Source: Methylomonas methanica (GTDB lineage: Bacteria; Pseudomonadota; Gammaproteobacteria; Methylococcales; Methylomonadaceae). From it: DNA of 38,168 bases. How positions within the stretch are numbered: position 1 is the stretch's first letter; each line of letters begins with the position of its first letter. This document shows, piece by piece, positions 1 to 10,350 of the stretch. Location of the stretch: contig LUUF01000114.1 of assembly GCA_001644045.1 (NCBI GenBank), positions 1 to 38,168 on the forward strand, read 5' to 3'. The notes beneath the pieces are model-generated. The model was not told the DNA's origin and made no database searches. It was given only the letters and a program-made list of their open reading frames with translations. The translations under genes and the position numbers were made by a program.

Positions 1-105
1 GAATCGCGGTTGATAACCCTTAGGCTTACGGTATTTGGGCGACAATATTATCATCGCTGTTGTCTATTGGAGCGTAATGTGTTCTGCGTCGCTAATTGAG
101 TAGAT

Positions 106-732
106 TTATGTCGCTTCGTACTCGCTTAATTTTTTCCATCGGTTGATAATCAGGCAAAACAACTCGGCAGTTTGTTCAGCATCGTAAAGCGCTGAATGTG
201 CTCTTTCGTTATCCCAGGTAATTCCGGCGGCTTGAGCAATTTTTGCTAACACTGTTTGGCCGTACATTAATCCTCCTAGTGTTGCCGTGTCGAAGCTGCT
301 GAATGGATGAAACGGACTTCGTTTATAGTTGGTGCGCTCAATAGCGGCGTTCAAAAAATTGATATCAAAAGCAGGATTGTGACCAACTAAAATCGCCCGT
401 TTGCATTCGTTACGTTTTACAGCAGCTTTGATTGGGGTAAACAGCTTGGTAAGTGCATCCTTCTCTTCTATAGCCATACGGAAGGGATGGTACGGATCGA
501 TACCGGTGAATTTGAGCGCGGCATCATCCAGCTCGGAGTTTCTGAAAGGAATGATATTGCAGTGATGTTTTTCGGTGATATGTAACCAACCGTCGGTGTC
601 CGGTTCAACTATTACGGCGGCGATTTCCAAGAGTGGATTTTTTTTAGAATTGAAGCCGGCGGTCTCTATATCGACAATAACGGGAAGGTAACCTCTAAAG
701 CGGTTGCCTAACGGATTTAGGTTTATTTCCAT
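106..732 (-). CDS. rnt: Ribonuclease T (DEDD-family 3'-5' exoribonuclease)
   Basis: RNase T trims the 3' ends of tRNAs, including the CCA end, and matures 5S and 23S rRNA. The 208-residue protein has the usual family length (about 215). It shows the DEDD exonuclease signature: the ExoI motif DIETAGF near residue 21, the ExoII region GHNPAFDINF near residue 117, and the ExoIII motif HSALYDAEQT near residue 180, whose His and Asp complete the DEDDh site. The ATG at 730-732 gives a natural N-terminus. The gene is divergent from mlaA, with about 90 bp between the two starts that must hold both promoters. The 105 bp downstream of it, to the window edge, show no other gene. Confidence 0.95.
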   Translation of the reverse strand: MEINLNPLGNRFRGYLPVIVDIETAGFNSKKNPLLEIAAVIVEPDTDGWLHITEKHHCNIIPFRNSELDDAALKFTGIDPYHPFRMAIEEKDALTKLFTPIKAAVKRNECKRAILVGHNPAFDINFLNAAIERTNYKRSPFHPFSSFDTATLGGLMYGQTVLAKIAQAAGITWDNERAHSALYDAEQTAELFCLIINRWKKLSEYEAT

Positions 733-823
733 TGAGTTGTGGTTGGCTAGAAAAGTCGGTTGTATGCTATGTTACGTGAGTTTTGGATAGGTATAAACAA
801 TATTCAATTGATGAGGTGAAGTT

Positions 824-1606
824 ATGCGAGAAGGGAAAAAAGGTTGGATGATCGTAGGGCTGCTGACTGTCTTAAGCGGTTGCGCCACAACCCGCGGTGT
901 CGACCCTAAGGATCCTTGGGAAGGCTGGAACAGAGGCGTGCAATCGTTTAACGATGGTGTGGACGATTATGTCATGAAACCGGTCGCAAAAGGCTACGAT
1001 TGGGTTATGCCGGATTTTGCGGACCAAGCCGTTACCAATTTCTTTAGTAATGTCGATGATATAGGTGTTTGTACCAACGATGTTTTACAAGGTAAGCTCG
1101 TTCAATCCGGTCAAGACGGCGCGCGTTTCTTGGTTAATACCACAATCGGTGTTGCCGGTCTGATCGATGTCGGAACAATGATCGATTTGCCCAAGCACAA
1201 CGAAGACTTTGATCAAACCTTAGGCTATTGGGGAGTCCCAACCGGTCCTTACTTGGTGTTACCGTTTTTCGGACCCAGTTCACCGCGCGGCGTATTTGGC
1301 ATGGTTGGCGATGCGGCAATGAATCCGTTTACTTATGCCGGTATCTATATAAATCCGAACTGGATTGGTGCGGCCGTTTCAATTGGGCCGGGTGCATTGA
1401 AAGTCATCGACGCGCGTTCAGATCTACTGGATATGGAAAAAGTCGCCACCGAAGCAGCGCTGGATCGTTACGAGTTTTTCAAAAATGCCTATCTTTCCAG
1501 ACGTAATTACCTGGTTCACGATGGCAAGGTTCCGGACGAAGACGTGTTGAAATTCGACGAGATGCAGGGCGGCGGGCGTGGTCCGCTCGATCCGAATCCG
1601 TATTGA
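824..1606 (+). CDS. mlaA: MlaA (VacJ) outer-membrane lipid asymmetry lipoprotein
   Basis: MlaA is the outer-membrane component of the Mla system. It removes phospholipids from the outer leaflet and passes them to periplasmic MlaC. The 260-residue product starts with a lipoprotein signal peptide ending in the lipobox LSGC, with the lipidated Cys at residue 20. The body carries the family pattern DPWEGWNRGVQSFN, followed by the hydrophobic glycine-rich stretch around PTGPYLVLPFFGPSSPRG. A GAGGTGAAG ribosome binding site lies just before the ATG at 824. No other mla gene is adjacent, which is common because mlaA is often unlinked to mlaFEDCB. A strong terminator follows 25 bp after the stop. Confidence 0.95.
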   Translation: MREGKKGWMIVGLLTVLSGCATTRGVDPKDPWEGWNRGVQSFNDGVDDYVMKPVAKGYDWVMPDFADQAVTNFFSNVDDIGVCTNDVLQGKLVQSGQDGARFLVNTTIGVAGLIDVGTMIDLPKHNEDFDQTLGYWGVPTGPYLVLPFFGPSSPRGVFGMVGDAAMNPFTYAGIYINPNWIGAAVSIGPGALKVIDARSDLLDMEKVATEAALDRYEFFKNAYLSRRNYLVHDGKVPDEDVLKFDEMQGGGRGPLDPNPY

Positions 1607-1631
1607 TTTAGACGGTCCCACCCGAATGCAG

Positions 1632-1666
1632 AAAGGCCGCAAAGCATATTGCTTTGCGGCCTTTTT
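1632..1666. terminator. Bidirectional intrinsic terminator between mlaA and mtaB
   Basis: A perfect 15-bp inverted repeat (AAAGGCCGCAAAGCA / TGCTTTGCGGCCTTT) surrounds a 3-nt loop, with T-runs on both strands. It lies between two convergent genes and should stop transcription from both sides. Confidence 0.92.
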
Positions 1667-1672
1667 ATTGAA

Positions 1673-2959
1673 TTAAATCAAACGCACAAGCACGAAATCC
1701 TGTTCAGCTTTAATCAGTTCTCCTGCAACCATCCTATTTTCCAGTATTAGGTCGGGCGCTACATCGCAGGCCACCCGCAGATAATTCGGCGTGTAGCCAA
1801 AATAACGGATAGTGCCGTTGCTTTGCGGTTCTTTTTGCCCTTCCCATAAAATTTTGACCTGCTCGCCGAGGTTTTCGGCAATAAACCTGCGTTTCATGGT
1901 GTCGGCCAATTCATGCAATTCCTTGCTGCGCTGTTTCTTCGTGTTCTGATCGATTTGGTCCGGCAAACTTGCCGCTTTGGTGCCTTCGCGAGGCGAATAG
2001 CTAAAAATGTGAATATGACCAAAACCAAGGCTTTTGATGTAATCAAAACTTTCCTGCCATTCCTGTTCGGTTTCGCCCGGAAAGCCGACGATGATGTCGG
2101 TGGTGATATTGAAATTCGGAATCGCCTCTCTGGCCAGTTTGACGATCTGGCCGAATTCTTCTGTTTTACAACGTCTGGCCATACGTCTTAGTACGCTGTC
2201 GCTGCCGCTTTGCAAGGGCAGATGCAGATGAGGCATTAGCCGTGGGTTCTTGAACAGCTCGAAGAAACCATCGGGTAATTCCCAAGGCTCCAGCGAGCCG
2301 AGACGCAGGCGTGGAATGTCCGTTTTATCGAGTATTTCTGTAATTAACTCGACCAGATTGCTGGAAATGTCGCTGCCGTAACCGCCCAGATGCACGCCGG
2401 TGATGATAGCCTCGTTGATACCTTGGCTGTGCAGAGTATTGATCTCGTCTATCACGTCTTGAATTGGCCTGCTGTGTTCCTCGCCGCGGGCGACTGTGAC
2501 GATACAAAAGGTGCAACGGTAGCGGCAACCGTCTTGAACTTTGACAAATGCGCGCTGACGGCCTCGGCTGAATAACGACACTTCGCCGGGTTCGGTTGAC
2601 ATGGCCGGCATACTGTTCAGATTCAGCTCGGCCAGGGTTTTTTCCACCAGTTGGTTTTTGACGCTGTTGCTGACGATTAGATCCACGCCCATCAATTGCG
2701 CGGCTTCCTCTTCGTTTAGCGTCGCATAGCAGCCGCTAACCACCAATTTGGCCTGAGGATTATCTCGGTGGATGCGGCGTATCATTTGCTTGGATTTTTT
2801 TACGGCATCCTGGGTGACAGCGCAGGAGTTGATGATCACCAACTGCGCGTCGCTCAAGTTGCGGGTGATGCTATGACCTTGGGCTTGAAAGGCTTGCGCC
2901 CAGGTTTCCAGCTCGGCTTCGTTGAGGCGGCAGCCCAGGGTTTTGAGATGTATCTGCAT
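1673..2959 (-). CDS. mtaB: MtaB, tRNA t6A37 methylthiotransferase (radical SAM)
   Basis: MtaB adds a methylthio group to N6-threonylcarbamoyladenosine at position 37 of tRNAs decoding ANN codons, giving ms2t6A. The 428-residue protein has the three methylthiotransferase domains. An N-terminal UPF0004 domain carries Cys10, Cys46 and Cys77, which hold the auxiliary 4Fe-4S cluster. The radical SAM core has CRYRCTFC (Cys145, 149, 152). A C-terminal TRAM domain follows from about residue 365. The opening MQIHLKTLGCRLNEAE is typical of the MtaB/YqeV branch rather than MiaB or RimO. E. coli lacks this enzyme. The gene converges on mlaA and is separated from the upstream spmAB-like gene by 88 bp holding a REP-like palindrome, so it may be a separate unit. 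Confidence 0.9.
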   Translation of the reverse strand: MQIHLKTLGCRLNEAELETWAQAFQAQGHSITRNLSDAQLVIINSCAVTQDAVKKSKQMIRRIHRDNPQAKLVVSGCYATLNEEEAAQLMGVDLIVSNSVKNQLVEKTLAELNLNSMPAMSTEPGEVSLFSRGRQRAFVKVQDGCRYRCTFCIVTVARGEEHSRPIQDVIDEINTLHSQGINEAIITGVHLGGYGSDISSNLVELITEILDKTDIPRLRLGSLEPWELPDGFFELFKNPRLMPHLHLPLQSGSDSVLRRMARRCKTEEFGQIVKLAREAIPNFNITTDIIVGFPGETEQEWQESFDYIKSLGFGHIHIFSYSPREGTKAASLPDQIDQNTKKQRSKELHELADTMKRRFIAENLGEQVKILWEGQKEPQSNGTIRYFGYTPNYLRVACDVAPDLILENRMVAGELIKAEQDFVLVRLI

Positions 2960-2972
2960 GTAATATCAAAAT

Positions 2973-3020
2973 GTAGGTCGGGTTTACCCTAAAGGGCATA
3001 AAAGCGTAGCGTAACCCGAC
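2973..3020. repeat. REP-like palindromic element (copy 1)
   Basis: Starts GTAGGTCGGGTT and ends AGCGTAACCCGAC, so its ends are inverted repeats of each other. The same end sequences occur in the pair between recX and alaS. This copy has an extra insertion in the middle (TACCCTAAAGGGCATAAAA). It fills the gap between mtaB and the spmAB-like gene. Confidence 0.8.
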
Positions 3021-3047
3021 ATGATCAAATAATTTGCCATCGATGGT

Positions 3048-4280
3048 TTAACCAAAAAACCAATAAGTCACCAAAATGGCGGTAAGAATGCCGCCAATGT
3101 CGGCGACGATGCCGCAGGCTGCGGCATGGCGTATCTGCTTGATGTTCACCGCGCCGAAATACACCGCCAACACATAAAACGTGGTCTCGGTACTGCCTTG
3201 CACTACTGACGCCAGCCGGCCGGCAAAGGAATCGGCGCCGTGAGTCTGCATGGTGTCTATCATCATCGCCCGTGCGCCGCTACCGCTAAACGGCTTCATC
3301 AATGCTGTCGGCAAGCCGTCGATGAAACGGTTGTCGATACCGCAAAAATTGACCAACAACCGAACGCCGTCGGTGATCAATTCCAATGCGCCGCTGGCCC
3401 GAAATACACCGAAGGCCACCAGCATTGCCACCAGATAGGGAATGATGGTGATGGCAGTCTGAAAACCTTGCTTGGCGCCGTCGACGAACAGTTCGTAAGC
3501 GTTCAGGCGCTTGTAAGCTGCTGCGGCGATAAATGAAATTACTAGGCTGAACAGTATCACATGGCTGACCAAAGCCGATTGTTTGAGCATTTCGGTCTGA
3601 TCGAGCCCAGCGAAATAAGCCAATATGCCGCCGACCAGGATAGTAATGCCGCCGAGATAAGCCAGCACCACCTTGTCCAGCAGATTGATTTTTTGCACGG
3701 TCGCAACGGCTAATAGTCCGGTCAGCGTCGACATATAGGTGGCGATCAGGATAGGGATGAACACATCGGTCGGATTGGCCGCGCCCAGTTGCGCCCGGTA
3801 AGCGAAGATCGTCACCGGAAACAGTGTCACCGAGGCCGTGTTGATCACCAGAAACAATATCTGCGCATCGGTGGCCCGTTCCGGATGTGGGTTCAGCGTC
3901 TGCATTTCCTGCATGGCTTTGATGCCCATCGGTGTCGCCGCGTTGTCCAAACCCAACATATTGGCGGCAATGTTCATCACCATCGCTCCGAGCGCAGGGT
4001 GATCCTTCGGGATTTCCGGCATCAGCCTGCCGAAAAGCGGATTCAGCGCTTTGGTCAATAGATCAATGAAACCACTATGCTCGCCGATTTTCATGATGCC
4101 CAGCCATAAAGCCAGCACTCCGCTTAGCCCCAGCGAAATCTCGAACGCGGTTTTCGACAGGCTGAACATCGCATTCATCAACTCGGAAAATACCTTGGTG
4201 TCGCCCAGCACCAGCAATTTGAAAGTTGCTGTGGCGAAGGCGCTCAGGAAAAAGAATATCCAGATGAGGTTCAGCAACAA
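3048..4280 (-). CDS. SpmA/SpmB-type fused nucleoside recognition (Gate domain) membrane protein
   Basis: A 410-residue polytopic inner-membrane protein that joins the two halves found separately as SpmA and SpmB in spore formers. The first half contains GVLALWLGIMKIGEHSG and a conserved NMLGLDNAATPMGIKAM region. The second half ends with the GSTETTFYVLAVYFGAV motif. Both are hallmarks of the nucleoside-recognition/Gate family. The transported substrate is not established. The fused form is common in non-sporulating proteobacteria, so the name does not imply sporulation. Translation appears to begin at a TTG (4278-4280) preceded by AGGACAGG, because the next Met would cut into the first membrane helix. 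It lies 13 bp downstream of purB and is probably cotranscribed with it. Confidence 0.85.
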   Translation of the reverse strand: MLLNLIWIFFFLSAFATATFKLLVLGDTKVFSELMNAMFSLSKTAFEISLGLSGVLALWLGIMKIGEHSGFIDLLTKALNPLFGRLMPEIPKDHPALGAMVMNIAANMLGLDNAATPMGIKAMQEMQTLNPHPERATDAQILFLVINTASVTLFPVTIFAYRAQLGAANPTDVFIPILIATYMSTLTGLLAVATVQKINLLDKVVLAYLGGITILVGGILAYFAGLDQTEMLKQSALVSHVILFSLVISFIAAAAYKRLNAYELFVDGAKQGFQTAITIIPYLVAMLVAFGVFRASGALELITDGVRLLVNFCGIDNRFIDGLPTALMKPFSGSGARAMMIDTMQTHGADSFAGRLASVVQGSTETTFYVLAVYFGAVNIKQIRHAAACGIVADIGGILTAILVTYWFFG

Positions 4281-4293
4281 CCTGTCCTAAGGT

Positions 4294-5661
<1,368 letters not shown>

Positions 5662-5713
5662 CTATCTTGAGTATGAGATGGACTTAATTTCATTCAGCCC
5701 ATCCCGCATGGAG

Positions 5714-6808
5714 TTATCGGTTGTATTTGGATTCGATGATGCCGCCACCCAAGCAAATTTCGCCGGCATAAAATACGACGGACTGGCCCGGTGTAATCGC
5801 CCTTTGCGGTTGGTCGAAATAAACTTTGACACGTAAGCCGCTATCCGTCGGTTCTACGACGCAATCCTGATCCGGCTGGCGGTAGCGGGTCTTGGCTGTG
5901 CACCGGATAGTCTCGTGCAAAGGTTTACTGCCGCACCAGTCCAGTTGCCCAGCTTCCAGAGTGTTATGCAGCATCAGCGGGTGATTGTGGCCCTGGCCGA
6001 CGATCAATACGTTGTTGTCCAGGTCTTTTTCCAGCACGAACCAGGGTTCGTCCGGTGCGTCTTTGACGCCGCCTATACCCAAGCCTTGGCGTTGGCCCAG
6101 CGTGTAATACATCAGGCCGTGGTGCTTGCCGATATACTGGCCTTCGGGGGTGCGCATTTCGCCGGGTTGGTGGGGCAGGTAGCGTTGCAGGAATTCCTTG
6201 AACTTACGCTCGCCGATGAAGCAAATGCCTGTGCTATCTTTCTTGCGGCTGTTGGCAAATCCGGCTTTGTCGGCCATCGCGCGGATTTCCGATTTGTGCA
6301 GGTGGCCGATAGGGAAGAGGGTGTGCGACAGGGCTTTCTGGCCCATCGCATATAAGAAATAGCTTTGCTCCTTGTTGGGATCCAGGCCTTTCAATAGTTG
6401 AAATTCGCCGTCCTGTTCGCGAACGCGGGCATAGTGGCCGGTGGCGATGTATTCAGCGCCCAGGTCTTCTAGGGAGTAATCCAAAAACGCTTTGAATTTG
6501 ACATGTTTATTACAAAGTATGTCGGGATTGGGTGTGCGACCGGCTTTAAACTCCGACAAAAATACTTCAAATACGTCGTCCCAGTATTCGGCGGCAAAGT
6601 TGACAGTCTTAAGTTCTATGCCCAATTTGTCGCAAACCTGCTGTGCGTCGGCCAGATCTTCCATTGCGGTGCAATATTCGGTGCCGTCGTCTTCTTCCCA
6701 GTTTTTCATGAACAAACCGGTAACCTTGTGGCCTTGTTCTTGCAGTGTTAATGCAGTGACGGACGAGTCGACGCCGCCGGACATCCCGACGATGATATGT
6801 TTACTCAT
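5714..6808 (-). CDS. mnmA: tRNA-specific 2-thiouridylase MnmA
   Basis: MnmA thiolates uridine-34 of the tRNAs for Lys, Glu and Gln, taking sulfur from the Tus relay and activating the base with ATP. The 364-residue sequence has the PP-loop SGGVDSS at residues 10-16 and the two catalytic cysteines in [12 protein letters not shown] and [15 protein letters not shown]-terminal beta-barrel ending in [10 protein letters not shown] completes the usual architecture. The ATG overlaps the stop of nudJ by 4 bp (ATGA), so the two genes are translationally coupled. The order nudJ-mnmA is conserved with E. coli. Confidence 0.97.
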   Translation of the reverse strand: MSKHIIVGMSGGVDSSVTALTLQEQGHKVTGLFMKNWEEDDGTEYCTAMEDLADAQQVCDKLGIELKTVNFAAEYWDDVFEVFLSEFKAGRTPNPDILCNKHVKFKAFLDYSLEDLGAEYIATGHYARVREQDGEFQLLKGLDPNKEQSYFLYAMGQKALSHTLFPIGHLHKSEIRAMADKAGFANSRKKDSTGICFIGERKFKEFLQRYLPHQPGEMRTPEGQYIGKHHGLMYYTLGQRQGLGIGGVKDAPDEPWFVLEKDLDNNVLIVGQGHNHPLMLHNTLEAGQLDWCGSKPLHETIRCTAKTRYRQPDQDCVVEPTDSGLRVKVYFDQPQRAITPGQSVVFYAGEICLGGGIIESKYNR

Positions 6809-7260
6809 TCTAAATCGATAAAAGACTGTAAGATGGTAAGCGGATAACGGTGACCTTTCAGATATTCGTCCACCGTGGTTAATACCAAAGGGCTGCGTAA
6901 TTGTTGGCGTTTTGCGTAAATTTCATTGCGGCTTAACCAGTGAGTGTCGATAATGCCGTCATCGAGAGGTTGTTCTGGGTCGTGGTTGTTGACTGTGCCG
7001 GAAAAACAGAAGCGAACAAAACTGGGCATATGCGGATTTCTACGCCATAGTTGTGTGGCGATTAATGCCTCCGGTTCAAATTGCCAAGCTGTTTCCTCCC
7101 AAACTTCGCGTTTGACGGCGCTGATCAAATCTTCACCTTCTTCCAAATGACCTGCCGGCTGATTGAACGCAAGGCCTCGTGCCGTTGTCTCTTCAACCAG
7201 CAGAAAGCGGCCATCTTTTTCGATCACGGCGGCTACGGTGACGTGAGGTTTCCAAACCAT
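6805..7260 (-). CDS. nudJ: NudJ-like Nudix phosphohydrolase
   Basis: A 151-residue Nudix hydrolase. In E. coli NudJ acts on thiamin pyrophosphate precursors (HMP-PP) and nucleoside di- and triphosphates. The Nudix box [20 protein letters not shown] is complete (G-x5-E-x7-REVxEE) and sits near residues 37-56, giving the metal-binding glutamates. The length matches E. coli NudJ (153). The assignment to NudJ rests partly on its position: in E. coli nudJ also lies directly upstream of mnmA. It is divergent from clpS, with about 125 bp between the two starts. Confidence 0.88.
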   Translation of the reverse strand: MVWKPHVTVAAVIEKDGRFLLVEETTARGLAFNQPAGHLEEGEDLISAVKREVWEETAWQFEPEALIATQLWRRNPHMPSFVRFCFSGTVNNHDPEQPLDDGIIDTHWLSRNEIYAKRQQLRSPLVLTTVDEYLKGHRYPLTILQSFIDLE

Positions 7261-7385
7261 GATGTTGATAGAAAACGGTAAAAGGCGCGCATTTTACTAG
7301 AAATGTTTTTTATATGCCTAAAGATTGAAATTTAATGTTTAAGACGCTATTTTTAAGGCCACAATGATTCGCAGCACCAAAGCTT

Positions 7386-7709
7386 ATGTCCGATTTTGAA
7401 CCCTTGAAAGATATTGACGGTAACACCGCGCTGCAAGAAGCCAAACCGCAGTTGAAAAGACCGCCACTATATAAGGTTATGTTGCTTAACGACGACTTTA
7501 CTCCGATGGATTTTGTCGTCGAAATATTGACTGATTTTTTTAACATGAGCGAAGAGAAAGCGACGCAGGTGATGTTGCAAGTGCATACGCAGGGTGTCGG
7601 CGTTTGCGGTACCTATACCAAAGACGTTGCTGAAACCAAAGTACATATTGTTAATGAATATTCCCGCGAGCATCATCACCCGCTGATGTGCACGATGGAA
7701 GAGGCGTGA
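7386..7709 (+). CDS. clpS: ATP-dependent Clp protease adaptor ClpS
   Basis: ClpS binds proteins with N-degron residues (Leu, Phe, Trp, Tyr) and hands them to ClpA for ClpP degradation. The 107-residue protein has a disordered N-terminal tail of about 30 residues. The folded domain follows: [17 protein letters not shown], containing the NDD-TPM substrate-pocket segment, then the conserved helix with [10 protein letters not shown] and the VHIVNE strand. It precedes clpA by 9 bp, the standard gammaproteobacterial arrangement, and the two are surely cotranscribed. Confidence 0.97.
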   Translation: MSDFEPLKDIDGNTALQEAKPQLKRPPLYKVMLLNDDFTPMDFVVEILTDFFNMSEEKATQVMLQVHTQGVGVCGTYTKDVAETKVHIVNEYSREHHHPLMCTMEEA

Positions 7710-7718
7710 GGGGTAACC

Positions 7719-9995
7719 ATGCTAAGTAAAGAACTTGAAGTGACATTGAATGCTGCTTTTACCGGAGCTCATGCCAAAAGACACGAATTCATCACGGTCG
7801 AGCATTTGTTGCTGGCCTTGTTGGACAACGTCACGACGATACCGATTTTGATCGCCTGCGGCTGCAACGTTAATGCGTTGCGGGCCGAATTAACGCGGTT
7901 TATAGACGAAACCATTTCCCTGATTCCTGACGGTATACAGCGAGAAACTCAACCCACTTTAGGTTTTCAACGCGTGTTGCAACGTGCGGTGTTTCATGTG
8001 CAGGCTTCCGATAAAAAAGAAGTGACCGGTGCCAATCTGTTTGTGGCCTTGTTTAGTGAGCAGGATTCGCATGCGGTTTATCTGTTGAACAAACAGGACA
8101 TCACCCGTCTGGACGTGGTGAATTATTTGGCGCATGGGGTTTCCAAAATCGAGCAGTTCAGAAAAGAGAATAACGAAGAGCCGGAATCCGAGCGCGGCAG
8201 CAATGAAGCGCTGTCTAGCCCATTGGAAAAATATGCGACCAATTTGAACGATGAAGCCCTTAAAGGCAACATCGACCCTCTGATCGGCCGCGAGTTGGAA
8301 GTGGAAAGAACCATTCAAGTGCTTTGCCGTCGTCGTAAAAATAATCCTCTCCTGGTAGGGGAGGCGGGAGTTGGTAAAACCGCGATTGCTGAAGGTTTGG
8401 CGAAAAGAATTGTCGAAGAGCAAGTTCCCGATATATTGCTGAATAGCGTCATTTATTCGCTGGATATGGGGGCGCTGGTGGCTGGCACTAAATATCGCGG
8501 CGACTTTGAAAAACGCTTGAAGGCCTTGATCAGCCAGTTGAAAAAAGAGCCAGACTCGATTTTATTCATCGACGAAATTCACACCATTATCGGCGCGGGT
8601 TCTGCGTCCGGTGGTGTGATGGATGCATCTAACCTGATCAAGCCGGTGCTAGCATCGGGTCAATTGCGTTGCATTGGCTCTACTACCTATCAAGAATATC
8701 GCGGCATTTTCGAAAAAGATCATGCCTTGGCGCGCCGATTCCAAAAAATCGATGTGATAGAGCCCTCGATCGAAGATACGGTATTAATCCTGAAAGGCCT
8801 GAAGTCGCGCTTTGAAGAGCATCATGGCCTGAAATACACACAAGAAGCGTTGCGGTTGGCTGTGGAATTATCCGCTCGCTATATCACCGACAGACATTTG
8901 CCGGACAAAGCTATCGATGTGATCGACGAGGCGGGGGCCAGGCAGCGTTTGTTTGCCGGTATCGAACGTAAAGATCTGATCGATACCGCCGAGATTGAAG
9001 AAATTGTCGCCAAGATCGCCAGGGTACCGGCGCAATCGGTATCGTCGAACGACATCGATAAACTGTCCAACCTGGAAAAAAACCTGAAAATGCTGGTGTT
9101 CGGTCAAGACGAGGCTATTTCAGAGCTGGCGTCGGCGATCAAACTATCGCGGGCAGGTTTGCGCGATACGACTAAGACCATCGGTTCGTTCCTGTTCGCC
9201 GGCCCTACCGGTGTCGGTAAAACCGAAGTGACGCGCCAGCTAGCTAAAGTATTGGGCATAGAATTGATTCGTTTCGATATGTCTGAATACATGGAGAGGC
9301 ACACCGTATCGCGATTAATCGGCGCGCCTCCGGGCTATGTCGGATTCGATCAGGGCGGATTGCTGACCGAAGCGGTGACTAAGCATCCGCATGCCGTGTT
9401 GTTGCTGGACGAGTTGGAAAAAGCCCATCCGGATGTATTCAATCTGTTACTGCAGGTGATGGACCACGGCACCTTGACCGACAATAACGGCCGTAAAGCC
9501 GATTTTAGAAATATCATCTTGATCATGACCACCAATGCCGGTGCGGAGGAAAGCAGCCGGGCATCTATCGGTTTCACCCAGCAAAATCATGCTTCCGATA
9601 GTATGAAAGTGATCGAACGCGGTTTTTCGCCGGAATTTAGAAATCGTCTGGACGCGATTGTGCAATTCAAACCGCTGGATATGGCGGTGGTCGGCAGTGT
9701 GGTGGATAAGTTTATTTTTGAGCTGGAAGCCATATTGGCCGACAAGAACGTCACATTGACTTTAGAGCCTGCCGCGCGAGCGTGGCTGGCCGAACACGGT
9801 TGCGATCCAAAAATGGGCGCACGGCCAATGGCGCGATTGATTCAGGAAAAGATCAAAAAACCGCTGGCGGAAGATTTATTGTTCGGTCGTTTAGCGAATG
9901 GCGGTCATGTGCGAGTGCATGTCGAGAACGATGCGTTGGCTTTTGCAATTGAGAGCAAACAACTAATCGTTTCGGAGTTGAATCAAGTCGTGTAA
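7719..9995 (+). CDS. clpA: ClpA, AAA+ unfoldase subunit of ClpAP protease
   Basis: ClpA unfolds proteins and threads them into ClpP; it takes N-degron cargo from ClpS. The 758 residues match E. coli ClpA (758). An N-domain (about 1-145) is followed by a charged linker. The first AAA+ module has Walker A GEAGVGKT (214-221) and Walker [10 protein letters not shown]. The second has Walker A GPTGVGKT (495-502) and Walker [12 protein letters not shown]. The [13 protein letters not shown] loop is seen here as [14 protein letters not shown]. There is no long coiled-coil middle domain, which separates it from ClpB. clpP is not in this window. Confidence 0.98.
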   Translation: MLSKELEVTLNAAFTGAHAKRHEFITVEHLLLALLDNVTTIPILIACGCNVNALRAELTRFIDETISLIPDGIQRETQPTLGFQRVLQRAVFHVQASDKKEVTGANLFVALFSEQDSHAVYLLNKQDITRLDVVNYLAHGVSKIEQFRKENNEEPESERGSNEALSSPLEKYATNLNDEALKGNIDPLIGRELEVERTIQVLCRRRKNNPLLVGEAGVGKTAIAEGLAKRIVEEQVPDILLNSVIYSLDMGALVAGTKYRGDFEKRLKALISQLKKEPDSILFIDEIHTIIGAGSASGGVMDASNLIKPVLASGQLRCIGSTTYQEYRGIFEKDHALARRFQKIDVIEPSIEDTVLILKGLKSRFEEHHGLKYTQEALRLAVELSARYITDRHLPDKAIDVIDEAGARQRLFAGIERKDLIDTAEIEEIVAKIARVPAQSVSSNDIDKLSNLEKNLKMLVFGQDEAISELASAIKLSRAGLRDTTKTIGSFLFAGPTGVGKTEVTRQLAKVLGIELIRFDMSEYMERHTVSRLIGAPPGYVGFDQGGLLTEAVTKHPHAVLLLDELEKAHPDVFNLLLQVMDHGTLTDNNGRKADFRNIILIMTTNAGAEESSRASIGFTQQNHASDSMKVIERGFSPEFRNRLDAIVQFKPLDMAVVGSVVDKFIFELEAILADKNVTLTLEPAARAWLAEHGCDPKMGARPMARLIQEKIKKPLAEDLLFGRLANGGHVRVHVENDALAFAIESKQLIVSELNQVV

Positions 9996-10028
9996 CGCGA
10001 GGGAAGCAATCGCTTTCCCGGAGACGGG

Positions 10029-10247
10029 TTAGCGATTGCGGAAGGTAATGCGGCCTTTGGTTAGGTCGTAAGGCGTCATTTCTACGCGGACTTTATCGCC
10101 AGTCAGGATGCGGATATAGTGTTTGCGCATTTTGCCGGAGATGTGGGCGGTAACGATGTGACCGTTTTCCAGTTCGACGCGAAACATAGTGTTGGGCAGG
10201 GTGTCGATGACCTTGCCATCCATTTCAATCTGATCTTCTTTTGCCAT
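10029..10247 (-). CDS. infA: Translation initiation factor IF-1
   Basis: IF-1 is the small S1-fold (OB) factor that sits in the A site of the 30S subunit during initiation. The 72 residues are the exact usual length, with the typical opening [19 protein letters not shown] and the conserved [21 protein letters not shown] near the C-terminus. It converges on clpA. Placement close to clpA is common in gammaproteobacteria (clpS-clpA-infA). Confidence 0.98.
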   Translation of the reverse strand: MAKEDQIEMDGKVIDTLPNTMFRVELENGHIVTAHISGKMRKHYIRILTGDKVRVEMTPYDLTKGRITFRNR

Positions 10248-10350
10248 AGTTAAAGCTCTAAATTTAAAACGACTATGTTAGCATGAATCCTCTGCCGAGC
10301 CGCTAAAAAAGTCTTCCGGATAGTCGAATTAGCGCTGATGCCGGCCTGAT

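Noticed and set aside
9998..10022. Hairpin GGGAAGC/GCTTTCCC between clpA and infA as a terminator
   Set aside because: A bulged stem without a T-run on either strand; termination here is not supported.
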